This document shows positions 39,159 through 48,269 of a stretch of DNA of 64,000 nt, piece by piece; position 1 is the stretch's first letter; every line of letters starts with the position of its first letter. Source of the DNA: Aquabacterium sp. A7-Y (GTDB taxonomy: Bacteria; Pseudomonadota; Gammaproteobacteria; Burkholderiales; Burkholderiaceae_C); the NCBI RefSeq assembly GCF_026153205.1, contig NZ_JAPFBW010000002.1, forward strand, positions 62,001 to 126,000, given 5' to 3'. The translations under genes and the position numbers were made by a program. Under the pieces are notes generated by a model that did not search any database, was not told where the DNA came from, and was given only the letters and a program-made list of their open reading frames with translations.

Positions 39159-39497
39159 ATGGAGTCCACTGTGATGCAAGAGGAGCGGCGCGTTCACCAG
39201 CGCAGGGTCGTTCGGGTGCCCGCCGTACTTCGACTGTCTTCAGGGCGGGAGATGGAATGCCGGGCGCTCGATCTCAGCCTGGGTGGTATCAGTCTCGCTG
39301 TGGAACAAGATCCAGGCGTTGGGACTGCAGGGCTGCTCCGAGTCGCAGTTCCGTTCCCTGAACGGTCGCAAGCGATCTCTGTGTCGGTGGTTGTGGTCCA
39401 GAGCATCTTGACGGACAGCGGTTTTCGCGCGGGATTGCGCTTCGGGGATCTGCCTGAAAACGCGCGCGAAGTGTTGCATGAGTTTCTGTTTCGCTGA
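39159..39497 (+). CDS. PilZ-domain protein
   Basis: 112 residues from 39159; the ATG at 39174 is also possible because a GGAG lies nine bases before it. The c-di-GMP-binding PilZ pattern is visible: an arginine cluster 'ERRVHQRRVVRVPAVLRL', then 'RALDLSLGGISLAVE', followed by beta strands to the end. It probably binds c-di-GMP and acts as a stand-alone effector. The small unknown gene at 39516 follows after 18 bases and likely shares the transcript. Confidence 0.85.
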   Translation: MESTVMQEERRVHQRRVVRVPAVLRLSSGREMECRALDLSLGGISLAVEQDPGVGTAGLLRVAVPFPERSQAISVSVVVVQSILTDSGFRAGLRFGDLPENAREVLHEFLFR

Positions 39498-39515
39498 TAA
39501 GGGTCCTCGCGTCTC

Positions 39516-39815
39516 ATGAAAAAAGATCTTGCTGGCATCACAATCCTCCCTGCTGCCTTCGAGGAACTGGCAGGAGACTGCAAGTTCGATCCCAAGTTTC
39601 CGCCGTCCTTCCCCGCCTGGTTGGCACTTGAAGCAGAAGGTGCCGAGGAGGCACGTGCCGCGGGAAGAACAATCTTGCGGGTCGACCTTGAACCGGCACG
39701 CTTTCGACGCTGGTGTCAAATTGTGGGAATTGTCCCCGGTCTTGAGGCCTTGCGAGCTTACGCGATCGTCGAGCGCCAGCAATCGCAACCCTTGGCCAGG
39801 GGTTTGAGGGCATGA
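39516..39815 (+). CDS. Conserved small protein of unknown function, copy 1
   Basis: 99 residues. I do not recognise a family. It is a clear paralogue of the protein at 62807-63100. Both begin MKKDLAGI, both have 'KFP.SF..W...E', then 'AAGR...R...EP..F..WC' and 'VGIVP.LEALRA.AIV.R'. The gene follows the PilZ gene by 18 bases. Predicted as a soluble, mixed alpha/beta cytoplasmic protein. The invariant Trp-Cys and 'GIVP' suggest a defined fold rather than a disordered peptide. Confidence 0.8.
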   Translation: MKKDLAGITILPAAFEELAGDCKFDPKFPPSFPAWLALEAEGAEEARAAGRTILRVDLEPARFRRWCQIVGIVPGLEALRAYAIVERQQSQPLARGLRA

Positions 39816-40116
39816 CAGAACCGCGACGTTGTCATGTGCCGGGACATGCCAAAGCCGGAGGTCCGTCAAGGATGTGAAGAGTTGAGACGGCGAACCAGCG
39901 CGGCAGCTGGCCGATCTTGCGCGCATCCCTGTAACGCAAGATCCGAATGCTGCGACTGAGATAAGGCGTGGGAGACGAGCAGCACCGGCAAATCAGGAAC
40001 CGAACGGCGACAATCCTGGCGGCAAGCAAAGGAAGGACAACGCGCTGCGGTCTTCCTTGCCGCCTCCGTAACTGATCTGTGTAGATCCACGTTTTCATTT
40101 GGCTTTCAGCAGAAGA
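39816..40116. other. Intergenic, no convincing gene
   Basis: About 300 bases. A minus-strand frame exists across 39832-40230 but overlaps the kinase start, has no recognisable domain and is Arg-rich in the manner of chance frames. No terminator with a clear T-run was seen. Confidence 0.5.
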
Positions 40117-42294
40117 ATGACGAATCCGCCGTTTAGGACTTCCGCCGCGGAAGCCACTGAGCTGTCCCTGTTGAGGGACCTCTGCGAAAACGCCACCGTA
40201 TCGCTGTTCGTCATGGACGACCGGCAGCACTGTGCGTACATGAACCGCTCCGCGGAGGTACTGACGGGGTACAGCCTGGAAGAGGTACAGGGCGCGCCCT
40301 TACACCAGTTCATACATCACCACTATCCTGACGGTCGGCCGTACCCGCTCGACCAGTGCCCAATCGACAGGGCTGCGCCTGCCGGGATGCAGGAGCGCGG
40401 CGAAGAGGTGTTCATACACAAGGACGGCAGCTTCTTCCCCGTGAGCTTCACGGCCAGCCCGATTCGCCGAGACGGCCGGGTCATCGGCACCGTCATCGAG
40501 GTACAGGACGCGCGACCCAGGCTACGGCAGGATGAGGAACGCGACGCAATGCGGCAAATCGGACTCTTGATCCTTCAGGAGTTAAAGGCCGAAAAGATCG
40601 TACAGGCGGTGACGGACACCGCGACACAGCTAACCGGCGCGCAGTTTGGCGCCTTTTTCTACAACGTGATCGACGATAAGGGAGAGAGCTACACCCTTTA
40701 TTGCCTATCAGGGGTGCCACGGGAAAAGTTCGACCGCTTTCCGCTTCCACGCGCCACGCGTTTATTCGGCCCCACTTTCCGAGGCGAGGGCACCATTCGA
40801 TGTGCCGACGTTCAGGAAGATCCACGCTACGGGCAAATGAGCCCCCATTACGGTATGCCGGCCGGTCACTTACCCGTGCGCTCGTACCTCGCCGTTCCAG
40901 TGAAGCTGGGGAGCGGGGAAGTGGTGGGGGGGCTGTTCTTCGGTCACGCGTCGGCCGGTGTGTTCACCGAGGTTCACGAGCGCCTGGTTGAATCGCTGGC
41001 AGCGCAGGCGGCAATCGGTTTGAATAAGGCCAAGCTGTTTCAGGAGGCAGACCAAGCGCGCAGGCGCGCTGAGCGAGAGGCGGAAGAAAAGTACCGCCTT
41101 TACCATGAGGCGGCGGAGGCAAATCGGCTGAAGGACCAATTTCTCGCGACGGTGTCGCATGAGCTTCGCACACCGCTGACCTCGATCCTTGGCTGGACGA
41201 AAATGCTATCAATGGGCACGCTCGATGCGGAGATGACCCGCAGGGCGATCAGCACGATCGACCGCAACGCGCGGGCGCAGGCGCAGATCGTCGAGGATCT
41301 CCTCGACATATCGCGCATCGTCAGCGGCAAGTTGCGCTTGAATGTCCAGCTGTGCGCGCCCGCGCAGTCCGTCGAGGCGGCTGTGGAGGCAATGCGCCCG
41401 GCGGCACTGGCGAAGGACATCCGCCTACAGCTCTTGGTAGACCCGCTGGCCGGCCCTGTTTCCGGAGACCCGGAGCGTTTGCAGCAAGTCGTGTGGAACC
41501 TTGTGTCCAACGCCGTCAAGTTCACCCCGAAGCGAGGTCGGGTGCAAGTGACAGTGGAGCGGGTCAACTCTCACATCGAAATCACTGTAAGGGACAGTGG
41601 CGCCGGCATCGCCGCGGAACACCTGCCGCACATCTTCGAGCGTTTCACGCAGGTCGACTCGTCTTCAACCCGTCAACACGGCGGCCTCGGCCTTGGGCTG
41701 GCGATCGTGCGGCAACTGGTCGAAATGCACGGCGGCACGGTACACGTTGCCAGCGACGGCCCAGGGAAGGGCGCCGCGTTCACGGTCTGTTTGCCCCTCG
41801 CCCCCATCACCACCAAGTCCACAGGTGACGTTTCGGTTGCGCGAGTACATCCGACGACGGGAACGACAGGGGCAGACACTGAGCTGGCGCGTTTCGGACT
41901 CGGTGGGTGCACGGTGCTGCTGGTTGAAGACGACGAAGATGCCCGGCACATGCTTTCCGCAGTTCTCGAAAGTGGTGGGGCGACGGTCGAGCTGGCGTCC
42001 TCTGCCGAGCAAGGGCTTACCCTTGCAGAGGGCTTGCAACCGGACGTCGTGATCAGTGACATCGGCATGCCAGACCGTGACGGTTATGCTTTTATCAAAG
42101 CGCTGCGCGCACTGGAAAGAGAACGGGGCCGCACCTCTGCGCCCGCGATCGCACTGACCGCCTTTGCCCGCGTCGAGGATCGTTTGAGAGCCCTCGAAGA
42201 GGGTTTTCAGATGCACGTGCCCAAGCCAGTTGAGCCCGCTGAACTGCTGGCCGTCGTATCAAGCCTTCGCTCGTGGAAAGCCCAATTGGCATGA
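40117..42294 (+). CDS. Hybrid histidine kinase, PAS-GAF-HisKA-HATPase-REC
   Basis: 725 residues from the ATG at 40117 (an upstream TTG at 40099 is less likely). PAS at about 15-130 ('NATVSLFVMDDRQHCAYMNR'), GAF at about 150-315 ('QLTGAQFGAFFYNVIDDKGE'), coiled linker, HisKA with H348 ('ATVSHELRTPLTSILGW'), and HATPase ('VRDSGAGIAAEHLPHIFERF', 'HGGLGLGLAIVRQLVEMHGG'). A receiver at about 595-720 has phospho-acceptor D648 ('VVISDIGMPDRDGY'). No membrane segment, so it senses inside the cell. No Hpt or output gene is adjacent. Confidence 0.93.
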   Translation: MTNPPFRTSAAEATELSLLRDLCENATVSLFVMDDRQHCAYMNRSAEVLTGYSLEEVQGAPLHQFIHHHYPDGRPYPLDQCPIDRAAPAGMQERGEEVFIHKDGSFFPVSFTASPIRRDGRVIGTVIEVQDARPRLRQDEERDAMRQIGLLILQELKAEKIVQAVTDTATQLTGAQFGAFFYNVIDDKGESYTLYCLSGVPREKFDRFPLPRATRLFGPTFRGEGTIRCADVQEDPRYGQMSPHYGMPAGHLPVRSYLAVPVKLGSGEVVGGLFFGHASAGVFTEVHERLVESLAAQAAIGLNKAKLFQEADQARRRAEREAEEKYRLYHEAAEANRLKDQFLATVSHELRTPLTSILGWTKMLSMGTLDAEMTRRAISTIDRNARAQAQIVEDLLDISRIVSGKLRLNVQLCAPAQSVEAAVEAMRPAALAKDIRLQLLVDPLAGPVSGDPERLQQVVWNLVSNAVKFTPKRGRVQVTVERVNSHIEITVRDSGAGIAAEHLPHIFERFTQVDSSSTRQHGGLGLGLAIVRQLVEMHGGTVHVASDGPGKGAAFTVCLPLAPITTKSTGDVSVARVHPTTGTTGADTELARFGLGGCTVLLVEDDEDARHMLSAVLESGGATVELASSAEQGLTLAEGLQPDVVISDIGMPDRDGYAFIKALRALERERGRTSAPAIALTAFARVEDRLRALEEGFQMHVPKPVEPAELLAVVSSLRSWKAQLA

Positions 42295-42506
42295 GCCGAG
42301 CGGGGCGTGCCGGGCAGTTTTTGTAGAGGTCGCCGCGAAAGCGACGGCCAAGTACCAGCAGGAGAATCTAGCTTCGCGGGAGCGGTACCGATTGAGGGAG
42401 GCCGCTGGCAACCGGCGAAGCGGGACAGCAGTCCTTGGCTCACTTGATCACTTCCCCATCACAATGCGGTGCTGCGTACCGCTTGTACTTGAGATTTCAT
42501 GCAGTG

Positions 42507-44822
42507 ATGGCTTTCCGTTTCCGTTTCGGTTCACCGTACACCTGGTGCGCGCGGTTTTCTGCGCCCGTCATACAAGCAGATGGTGGGGGAGTTCGCGCGA
42601 GCACCATCCGCGCCCGGCTGGTTCTCCTGGTCCTCGCAGCGATGATTCCCACGGTACTCGCCGCTGTCGCCGCGATCCTCGCGTTCTACGCCGAGGAAAA
42701 GCAGGCGTTTTCCGCGCGTGTGTTGGAGACGACCCGGGCCGTGTCTCTGGTTGTTGATCGCGAACTTGCGAGGCGAGAAGCGATCGTCAGAACCCTCTCG
42801 GAGTCACCCACGTTGACCAAAAACGATCTCGAGGGGTTTTACCACTACGCGAGGAGAGTAGCTCCGACCAACGATAGCGCCATCATTCTCTCTGATCTTG
42901 GCGGCCGACAGCTTCTCAACACTCGACGCCCCTTCGGAGAATCGAACCTTCCAACAACGGTTTTCCCTCCGCTCAGAACCGACCCGCTTGCGACGGTGGT
43001 TTCAGACCTCTACTTTGCACCTTTTGGCAAGCAGTACAGCTTTGCATTGGAGGCACCCGTCGTCAGAGATGGCAAGGTCATCTACTACGTGGGGATGGGG
43101 AGCTTCGCGAGCCACTTGCAGAAGGTGCTGAACGACCAACGTCTGCCGCCGTCATGGATTGGATCGGTGATCGATCGCACGGGTCGCATTGTGGCGAGGA
43201 CGACAGATCCGGCGACGATTGTCGGCAAGACAGTGACGCAGGACATGCTCGCCCAGCTTGCGTCGAAAAGTGAAGGCGCCTTCTACACCGTGTCCGTTGA
43301 CGGGCGGCGGGTCTTCGCGGCCTTCAGCAAAGCCCAGCCCTACGGCTGGGGCGTCATCATTGGCGTGCCCGTGCAGGAGCTGGCTTTCCCGGCCCGGGCG
43401 GTGGGGCGATTCGCTGCGGTTGCTGCTGTATTGACCCTTGCTGCGGTGGCCGGCGCGATGTGGGCTGCAAGAAGCATCCTGAGGCCCGTGACAGCGATTC
43501 GCCAAGTCGCCGAAGATTTGGGCCGCGGAGCCGACATCAAGGCAACCGAGACAGGCCTGGCCGAAACGGACGAAGTGCTGCGCGCAATGGCAGTGGCGTC
43601 GGCGTCGATCCAGGGCGCCGCCGAGGCGATGGAGCAACGAGTGAAAGAAGCCCTGGCGAAGGCAGAACGAGCACAAACTGCGGTCATTCAGAATCAGCGC
43701 CTAGAAGCCGTCGGCCATTTGACGGGCGGCATCGCGCACGATTTCAACAATCTGATGATGGTGGTGGGGACGAACGCGCACATCCTGCGGCGTTTGCACC
43801 GTCAGGGTGAGCTAGATCCCCAGCTGGCCGGCATAGAGCGTGCGGTCGCCGCAGGAACGCGCCTGACCCGGCAGCTGCTCACGTTCTCGAGGCGTCAGGC
43901 GCTGCGGCCCGAAGTGCTCGACCTTCGCACCCGCCTTCCAGCCCTGCTTGAACTGGTCCAGCCCGCAGTCGGCAGCGCGATCGCGGTGCGGGCCGAGGTA
44001 GCAGAGGGGTCGATGTGCATTGAGATCGACCCCGGCGAACTCGAGCTTGCGCTGCTGAACCTTGCGATCAATGCCAAAGATGCGATGCCCGGCGGCGGCA
44101 CATTGACGGTCAGAGTTCGTAGAGAGGAAGGTCAGCAAGCCGGCCCTGCTCCCTCGGTCCTGCTCGAGGTGGAAGACACAGGACGGGGGATAGAGCCCGA
44201 CGTGCTGGAGCGCGTGTTCGAGCCCTTCTTCACCACGAAACCGCTGGGCCACGGAACCGGCCTGGGGCTCAGTCAGGTGTTTGGCATGTGCTCGCAGGCC
44301 GGCGGTTCCGTGGTCGTTGAAAGCGCGCCCGGACGGGGAACGGTTGTCCGCATGCGCTTCCCCGTTGTCTCGGAGGCCCTGGTGTCGCCTGAGCAAAGCG
44401 TCGAGGAGGCGGACATGCAGGTCAACGCTGCGGTGCTCCTCGCGGAGGACAACCCCGATGTGGCTTCGGCAATACGGGAAGTCTTGGTGTCCGCGGGATG
44501 CCAGGTACGGTGCGTTCGCACAGGGGATGAAGCACTTGCTACTCTTGACAGCGGCGAGTTGTTCTCGATCCTCCTGACCGACGTCCGTATGCCGGGCAGA
44601 CTGAGCGGTGTCGAGCTTGCGACCATCGCGCAGCAACGCCACCCGAGGACTGCGATTGTGCTGATGACGGGATACACCGAAGAACTCAACATGGCTCGGT
44701 CGCTGACTCTTCCGGTGTTGCCTAAACCGTGCGATGCGAGAGAGCTGCTGCTTGCGGTCCGCGATGCCGTGCAAAATCGGGGCAACCGCGGCATGAGCCT
44801 TCTGGTTACAGACAAGAAGTGA
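42507..44822 (+). CDS. Membrane hybrid histidine kinase, CACHE-like sensor + REC
   Basis: 771 residues if the ATG at 42507 is used; no good ribosome site marks the start and 42435 (TTG) is possible. Membrane segment near 'LVLLVLAAMIPTVLAAVAAI', then a ~280-residue extracellular region with dCACHE-type features ('GSVIDRTGRIVARTTDPATI', 'YGWGVIIGVP'). A second membrane segment and HAMP follow ('FAAVAAVLTLAAVAGAMWAA'). HisKA has H411 ('GGIAHDFNNLMMVVG'), HATPase has 'VEDTGRGIEPDVLERVFEPF', and the C-terminal receiver has D692 ('LLTDVRMPGRLSGVE'). Confidence 0.9.
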   Translation: MAFRFRFGSPYTWCARFSAPVIQADGGGVRASTIRARLVLLVLAAMIPTVLAAVAAILAFYAEEKQAFSARVLETTRAVSLVVDRELARREAIVRTLSESPTLTKNDLEGFYHYARRVAPTNDSAIILSDLGGRQLLNTRRPFGESNLPTTVFPPLRTDPLATVVSDLYFAPFGKQYSFALEAPVVRDGKVIYYVGMGSFASHLQKVLNDQRLPPSWIGSVIDRTGRIVARTTDPATIVGKTVTQDMLAQLASKSEGAFYTVSVDGRRVFAAFSKAQPYGWGVIIGVPVQELAFPARAVGRFAAVAAVLTLAAVAGAMWAARSILRPVTAIRQVAEDLGRGADIKATETGLAETDEVLRAMAVASASIQGAAEAMEQRVKEALAKAERAQTAVIQNQRLEAVGHLTGGIAHDFNNLMMVVGTNAHILRRLHRQGELDPQLAGIERAVAAGTRLTRQLLTFSRRQALRPEVLDLRTRLPALLELVQPAVGSAIAVRAEVAEGSMCIEIDPGELELALLNLAINAKDAMPGGGTLTVRVRREEGQQAGPAPSVLLEVEDTGRGIEPDVLERVFEPFFTTKPLGHGTGLGLSQVFGMCSQAGGSVVVESAPGRGTVVRMRFPVVSEALVSPEQSVEEADMQVNAAVLLAEDNPDVASAIREVLVSAGCQVRCVRTGDEALATLDSGELFSILLTDVRMPGRLSGVELATIAQQRHPRTAIVLMTGYTEELNMARSLTLPVLPKPCDARELLLAVRDAVQNRGNRGMSLLVTDKK

Positions 44823-44945
44823 GCGGCGGCCGACGCGGGCAACAACTGGCACGCGATGCGTCGAGGTCGTGAGACGGTGCGCGCCGCTGGCTCTCCATGC
44901 AAAGTCCGAAAGTCGGGGCAACTCGCTTCGCGATTGCCCTTCGGC

Positions 44946-45260
44946 GTGCCAGCACTGGTGCACGCCCGGGGCAAGTTCGACGAGTTGATCAAGCACGGCG
45001 ACAGCGACGTGGCCGCCGAGGCGATTCGGTGCATGGCCTTGATCTTCAAGCTCGAGAAGGCCGCCCGGAACTGCAACGCCCAGGAACGGCTGGCGATTCG
45101 CCAGAGCAGACGCAGCTGGACTGGGACGAACTGCGCGCCTGGCTGCAGCGCGAGCGCCAGCGGGTGCCGGATGGCAGCGGCATTGCTGGCGCCATCGAGT
45201 ACAGCCTGAACCGTTGGACTGTGCTCGATCGCTTCCTCGCCGACGGCGAGGTCAGTTCCG
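44946..45260 (+). pseudogene. IS66-family transposase remnant
   Basis: Two frames carry pieces of the C-terminal half of an IS66 TnpC transposase. The first reads 'HARGKFDELIKHGDSDVAAE' and 'AIRCMALIFKLEKAARN'; the second, after a one-base shift near 45105-45115, reads 'LDWDELRAWLQRERQRVPDG' and 'IEYSLNRWTVLDRFLADGEV'. The catalytic core and both ends of the element are missing. It sits directly against a scrap of a TonB-dependent receptor, so the original insertion and later deletion are both visible. Confidence 0.85.
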
Positions 45261-45280
45261 GGGCGACGATCCTGCCGGTG

Positions 45281-45631
45281 ACCACATCCACAGCGCCGTG
45301 GAACGGGTGGCCTCGGTCGCGGGCACCGTCAAAGACCTCGGGCCTTGGTCGGCCAGCCTGCAGTGGCGCTACCTGGGGCCGAGCCCTTTGATCGAGGACA
45401 ACAACGTGCGCGCGCCTTTCGACCCTGCTGACCAACCTGCGGGTGGCGCGGCAGTTCGGCAAGGACGTTGAAGCGACGCTGGACGTCATCAACTTGCTGG
45501 ACCGCAAGGCGAACGACATCGAGTACTTGTATGAGTCCCGGCTGCCGGGGGAAGCAGAGGTGGTCGAGGACAAGCACTTCCACCTGGCCGAGCCCCGCAG
45601 TGCGCGGGTGACGCTGCCTAAGCAGTTCTGA
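45281..45631 (+). pseudogene. TonB-dependent receptor, C-terminal fragment (frameshifted)
   Basis: About 115 codons of the outer-membrane beta barrel end: 'VASVAGTVKDLGPWSASLQW', 'RYLGPSPLIEDNNVRAP', then after a one-base shift at the T-run 45417-45419 'TNLRVARQFGKDVEATLDVI', 'NLLDRKANDIEYLYESRLPG' and the terminal aromatic 'LPKQF'. The C-terminal Phe is the usual outer-membrane assembly signal. The rest of the receptor (normally ~700 residues) is absent; the IS66 remnant lies at the broken end. Positions 45632-45805 beyond it hold nothing recognisable. Confidence 0.85.
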
Positions 45632-45805
45632 CTCGTGGCGCTTGCCCTGCGTGCAAGCCTGTCGCGACGCATCTCGTCATCACCGCGACAGGGTAGGCAG
45701 GCGATTGCGGTATCGCGAATGGGGAAGCAACAGCGGGAGCCGCGCAGCACCGGTACCGCCCGCGCTTACCACTCGGGGTGCAGTACGCGCTCACGCAGGC
45801 CGGCT

Positions 45806-47143
45806 CTACGACCCCAGCTGCGAAGCCACCTGCGCTGCAGCCCCCCGCGCGGCCTCCTTGCTCTGCTCGATGAAGTGGCGCACCAGCGCGGCTTCCGCTG
45901 CCGGCAGGCGTTCCATCCGAATCCGCGTCTCGCGCTTCACTTCGCGCAAGCGCCACTCGATCTCCCGCAGGATGATCTCCACTTCGAAGTGAACATGCGG
46001 CTCCGCGACCCCCAGGCGTTCGCGCAGTACCTGCGGGCTGAGGGTGTCGAGGCCCGTGCTCGAAAACGCGAGCCGGATGCGCCGGCCGCGCTCGTGCGCA
46101 TGGTGCATCAACTCCTTGAGCGCCGGGTTGCCGCCGCGGATCTGCTCGTCGATGTTGGCGGCCAGTGCGTACAGACGTTGCAGTGTGGCGCTGAGGACCG
46201 ACACCCTCGCAACCAATGCTTCGATCTCACCTGACGTGAGCGGGGACGCCGGCTCTGAGGGCAGAGCGGCGGACACTCGTGCGGCCTGTGCTACGCGCGC
46301 CACCAAGGTGCGGTTGAATTCGCCGCGAATGAGCTTGATGGCGACGTCTGCCCGCTCACTGGGACTACGCCCGGCTTCGATCAAGCCAATCAGCATCTCA
46401 GCCAGCGCGAGCACCTGGCCTGACACCGGCAACTGTACGCCGCGCAGCCCCTGCGGGTAGCCGAAGCCGTCCAACCGCTCGTGGTGGAACAGCACCGCCT
46501 CGGCCACCTGCGCACCAGCGCCCGGCATGTCGCGCAACAGGTGCGCCGCCACGATCGGGTGCGTCGCGATGTGCTTCCACTGCTCCGCCTTGAGCCGCGG
46601 CCCGGCTTTCAGGATCGCCGGATCGATGTAGAGCTCGCCGACGTCATGCAGCAAGCCGGCCATCATCAGCGTATGCAACCCCTTGCTGCCGCCCTCGGGC
46701 AGGTCGTGGTACATCGCGGCGCCGAGCAGGCTCACGCCTACCGCGTGCTCCAGCTTGTGCGGCCCTTGCGCGGCGTAGACGGTCAGCATCGATTCCGTCG
46801 GCGCCGTCAGGTGCAATTCACGCAAGGCGGTCGTGACCAGCCGCGCCGTCGTGCCGCCGCACACGTGCGCCAGCAGCGCATGCCGGTCTAGCAGGGCCTC
46901 GGCCACCTTGTCGAGCTGTTGAGCAGCTGCCCCGTCAATCACGCGAACCGACGACTCCAGCGGCTTGCGCAGCTTGTGCTGCAGCAGGCGGTCCTTCGCC
47001 TTCGCGTCGATGCGCGTACCCTTGGCGACGAGCTTGATGCCGCTGCCGGTGACGATGTCTTCAGCGGCTTCGATGCCGGCGGTCTCGGCGACCGCGACGA
47101 CGCGGTTCAAGTAGTGTTCGTTGACGACGAGCGTGGTGGTCAT
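45806..47143 (-). CDS. HD-GYP domain protein (c-di-GMP phosphodiesterase family)
   Basis: 445 residues from the ATG at 47143. The N-terminal ~130 residues match the partner region seen in many HD-GYP proteins. The HD pair is H166/D167 ('LMMAGLLHDVGELYID') and the HHExxDGxGYP motif is at 220-230 ('HHERLDGFGYPQGL'). The usual HDxGK lysine is replaced by Glu170. The C-terminal ~180 residues are helical. Members cleave c-di-GMP to GMP. The gene is intact although its neighbours on both sides are broken. Confidence 0.9.
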   Translation of the reverse strand: MTTTLVVNEHYLNRVVAVAETAGIEAAEDIVTGSGIKLVAKGTRIDAKAKDRLLQHKLRKPLESSVRVIDGAAAQQLDKVAEALLDRHALLAHVCGGTTARLVTTALRELHLTAPTESMLTVYAAQGPHKLEHAVGVSLLGAAMYHDLPEGGSKGLHTLMMAGLLHDVGELYIDPAILKAGPRLKAEQWKHIATHPIVAAHLLRDMPGAGAQVAEAVLFHHERLDGFGYPQGLRGVQLPVSGQVLALAEMLIGLIEAGRSPSERADVAIKLIRGEFNRTLVARVAQAARVSAALPSEPASPLTSGEIEALVARVSVLSATLQRLYALAANIDEQIRGGNPALKELMHHAHERGRRIRLAFSSTGLDTLSPQVLRERLGVAEPHVHFEVEIILREIEWRLREVKRETRIRMERLPAAEAALVRHFIEQSKEAARGAAAQVASQLGS

Positions 47144-47489
47144 GGCGGTACTCCAACGGACCCTTTCGTCCGATTCAGCGACACGTCTCGGTGATATCGG
47201 CTGGATTTCGCCGAACTTGAGGATCGGCGAGCGGGTCGTGATCACGCCTTTATGCGGACCATCGCAGTCCACTGCATATACAGCGAGGGCACGTGCTGCG
47301 AAGGCAGCTATCCACCCAGTCGGGGAAGGCCGCCCTGCGGGCACCAACCGACGATGGGCAGGACGCCGAAGGACTTAAGTCAGATGGCATCACTTGTTCG
47401 ATGGCAACGGGGGTAGCCCAGCGGTCCTGCACAGCAGGAGGCCACCTCTCCTGTATGCTCGTTCGATTGGTGCCGCGGAGGTGTACGTA
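47144..47489. other. Divergent intergenic region
   Basis: About 345 bases between the HD-GYP and H-NS-like genes, lower in GC than the core genome. It should carry promoters in both directions. No gene or hairpin with a T-run was recognised. Confidence 0.5.
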
Positions 47490-48130
47490 ATGCCGAAGAC
47501 TTATGCGCAACTTCAAGAACAGATGGAAAGCCTGCGTCGCCAGATGGAGGTGGCGAGGCGAAGGGAAGGGGCAGGCGTTCTGAAGGAAATCAAGAAACAG
47601 ATCGCGCTCTACGGCTTCACCGCGGAGGGCGTGTTCGGCGGGGAGCAGAAGGCACGCGCGCCGAAGAAGCCGGAACCCAATGGATCAGCGTCGGCCGTGC
47701 CCAAGTACCAGGATGCCAACGGGAACAGCTGGTCCGGCCGTGGTCCCCGTCCGAGATGGCTCCGAGCTGCGCTGGAGAACGGTGAGGCGCTTGAGTCCTT
47801 CCTCGCGAAACCGGACGCCGAGGCCAGCGCGATAGCCGACGACGAAGCTCCAGCTTCTGCCAGAACGCGTCGCGCTGGTGTGAAAACGGCTGCCGCCCGA
47901 AGGCTGCACCCAAGAAGCGGGCACGTAAGGCTGCGGGGAAGAAGGCAAGTGCCGGCGGTTCAACTCGGAAGGCTGCTGCATCGGACACCCCTGCCAAGCA
48001 GGGCCGCAAACGTTCGGCGGAGTCGAAGGCAACGGCCAAGAAGCTCCGGTCCTCAAAGGCAGTACGAGCCAGGCCAGGCGCCGAGCCGGTGGTCAACGAA
48101 GTGTCCGATTCCGAGGCGGCGCAGGGCTGA
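47490..48130 (+). pseudogene. H-NS family protein with histone-H1-like tail, frame disrupted
   Basis: The ATG at 47490 opens an H-NS head: the N-terminal coiled coil ('AQLQEQMESLRRQMEVARRR') and the DNA-binding loop 'YQDANGNSWSGRGPRPRWLR' (residues about 71-90). In this frame it then runs into Arg-rich nonsense that ends at 48161. A one-base shift at the C-run 47896-47898 restores a Lys/Ala tail ('PKAAPKKRARKAAGKKASAG', 'KATAKKLRSSKAVRARPG') with its own stop at 48128-48130. Joined, it would be a 213-residue H-NS with an H1-like tail, a known Burkholderiales form. Sequence error, real mutation or frameshifting cannot be told apart here. Confidence 0.8.
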
Positions 48131-48269
48131 AGCAGATCAGCGGCCGGCGACCGCTTCTTGACGACCCGACCCGCTAGGCGTCTGGTCAACACCACTTGAC
48201 CCGGGATTGGGAATCTGCCGGCCTGCCCCAGCGTACAGTGCACAGCATCCCGTGTGCATCAGTTACCCG

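Noticed and set aside
39832-40230. A 132-codon minus-strand frame between the small unknown gene and the hybrid kinase
   Set aside because: Overlaps the kinase start, no ribosome site or family features, Arg/Leu-rich as chance frames are.
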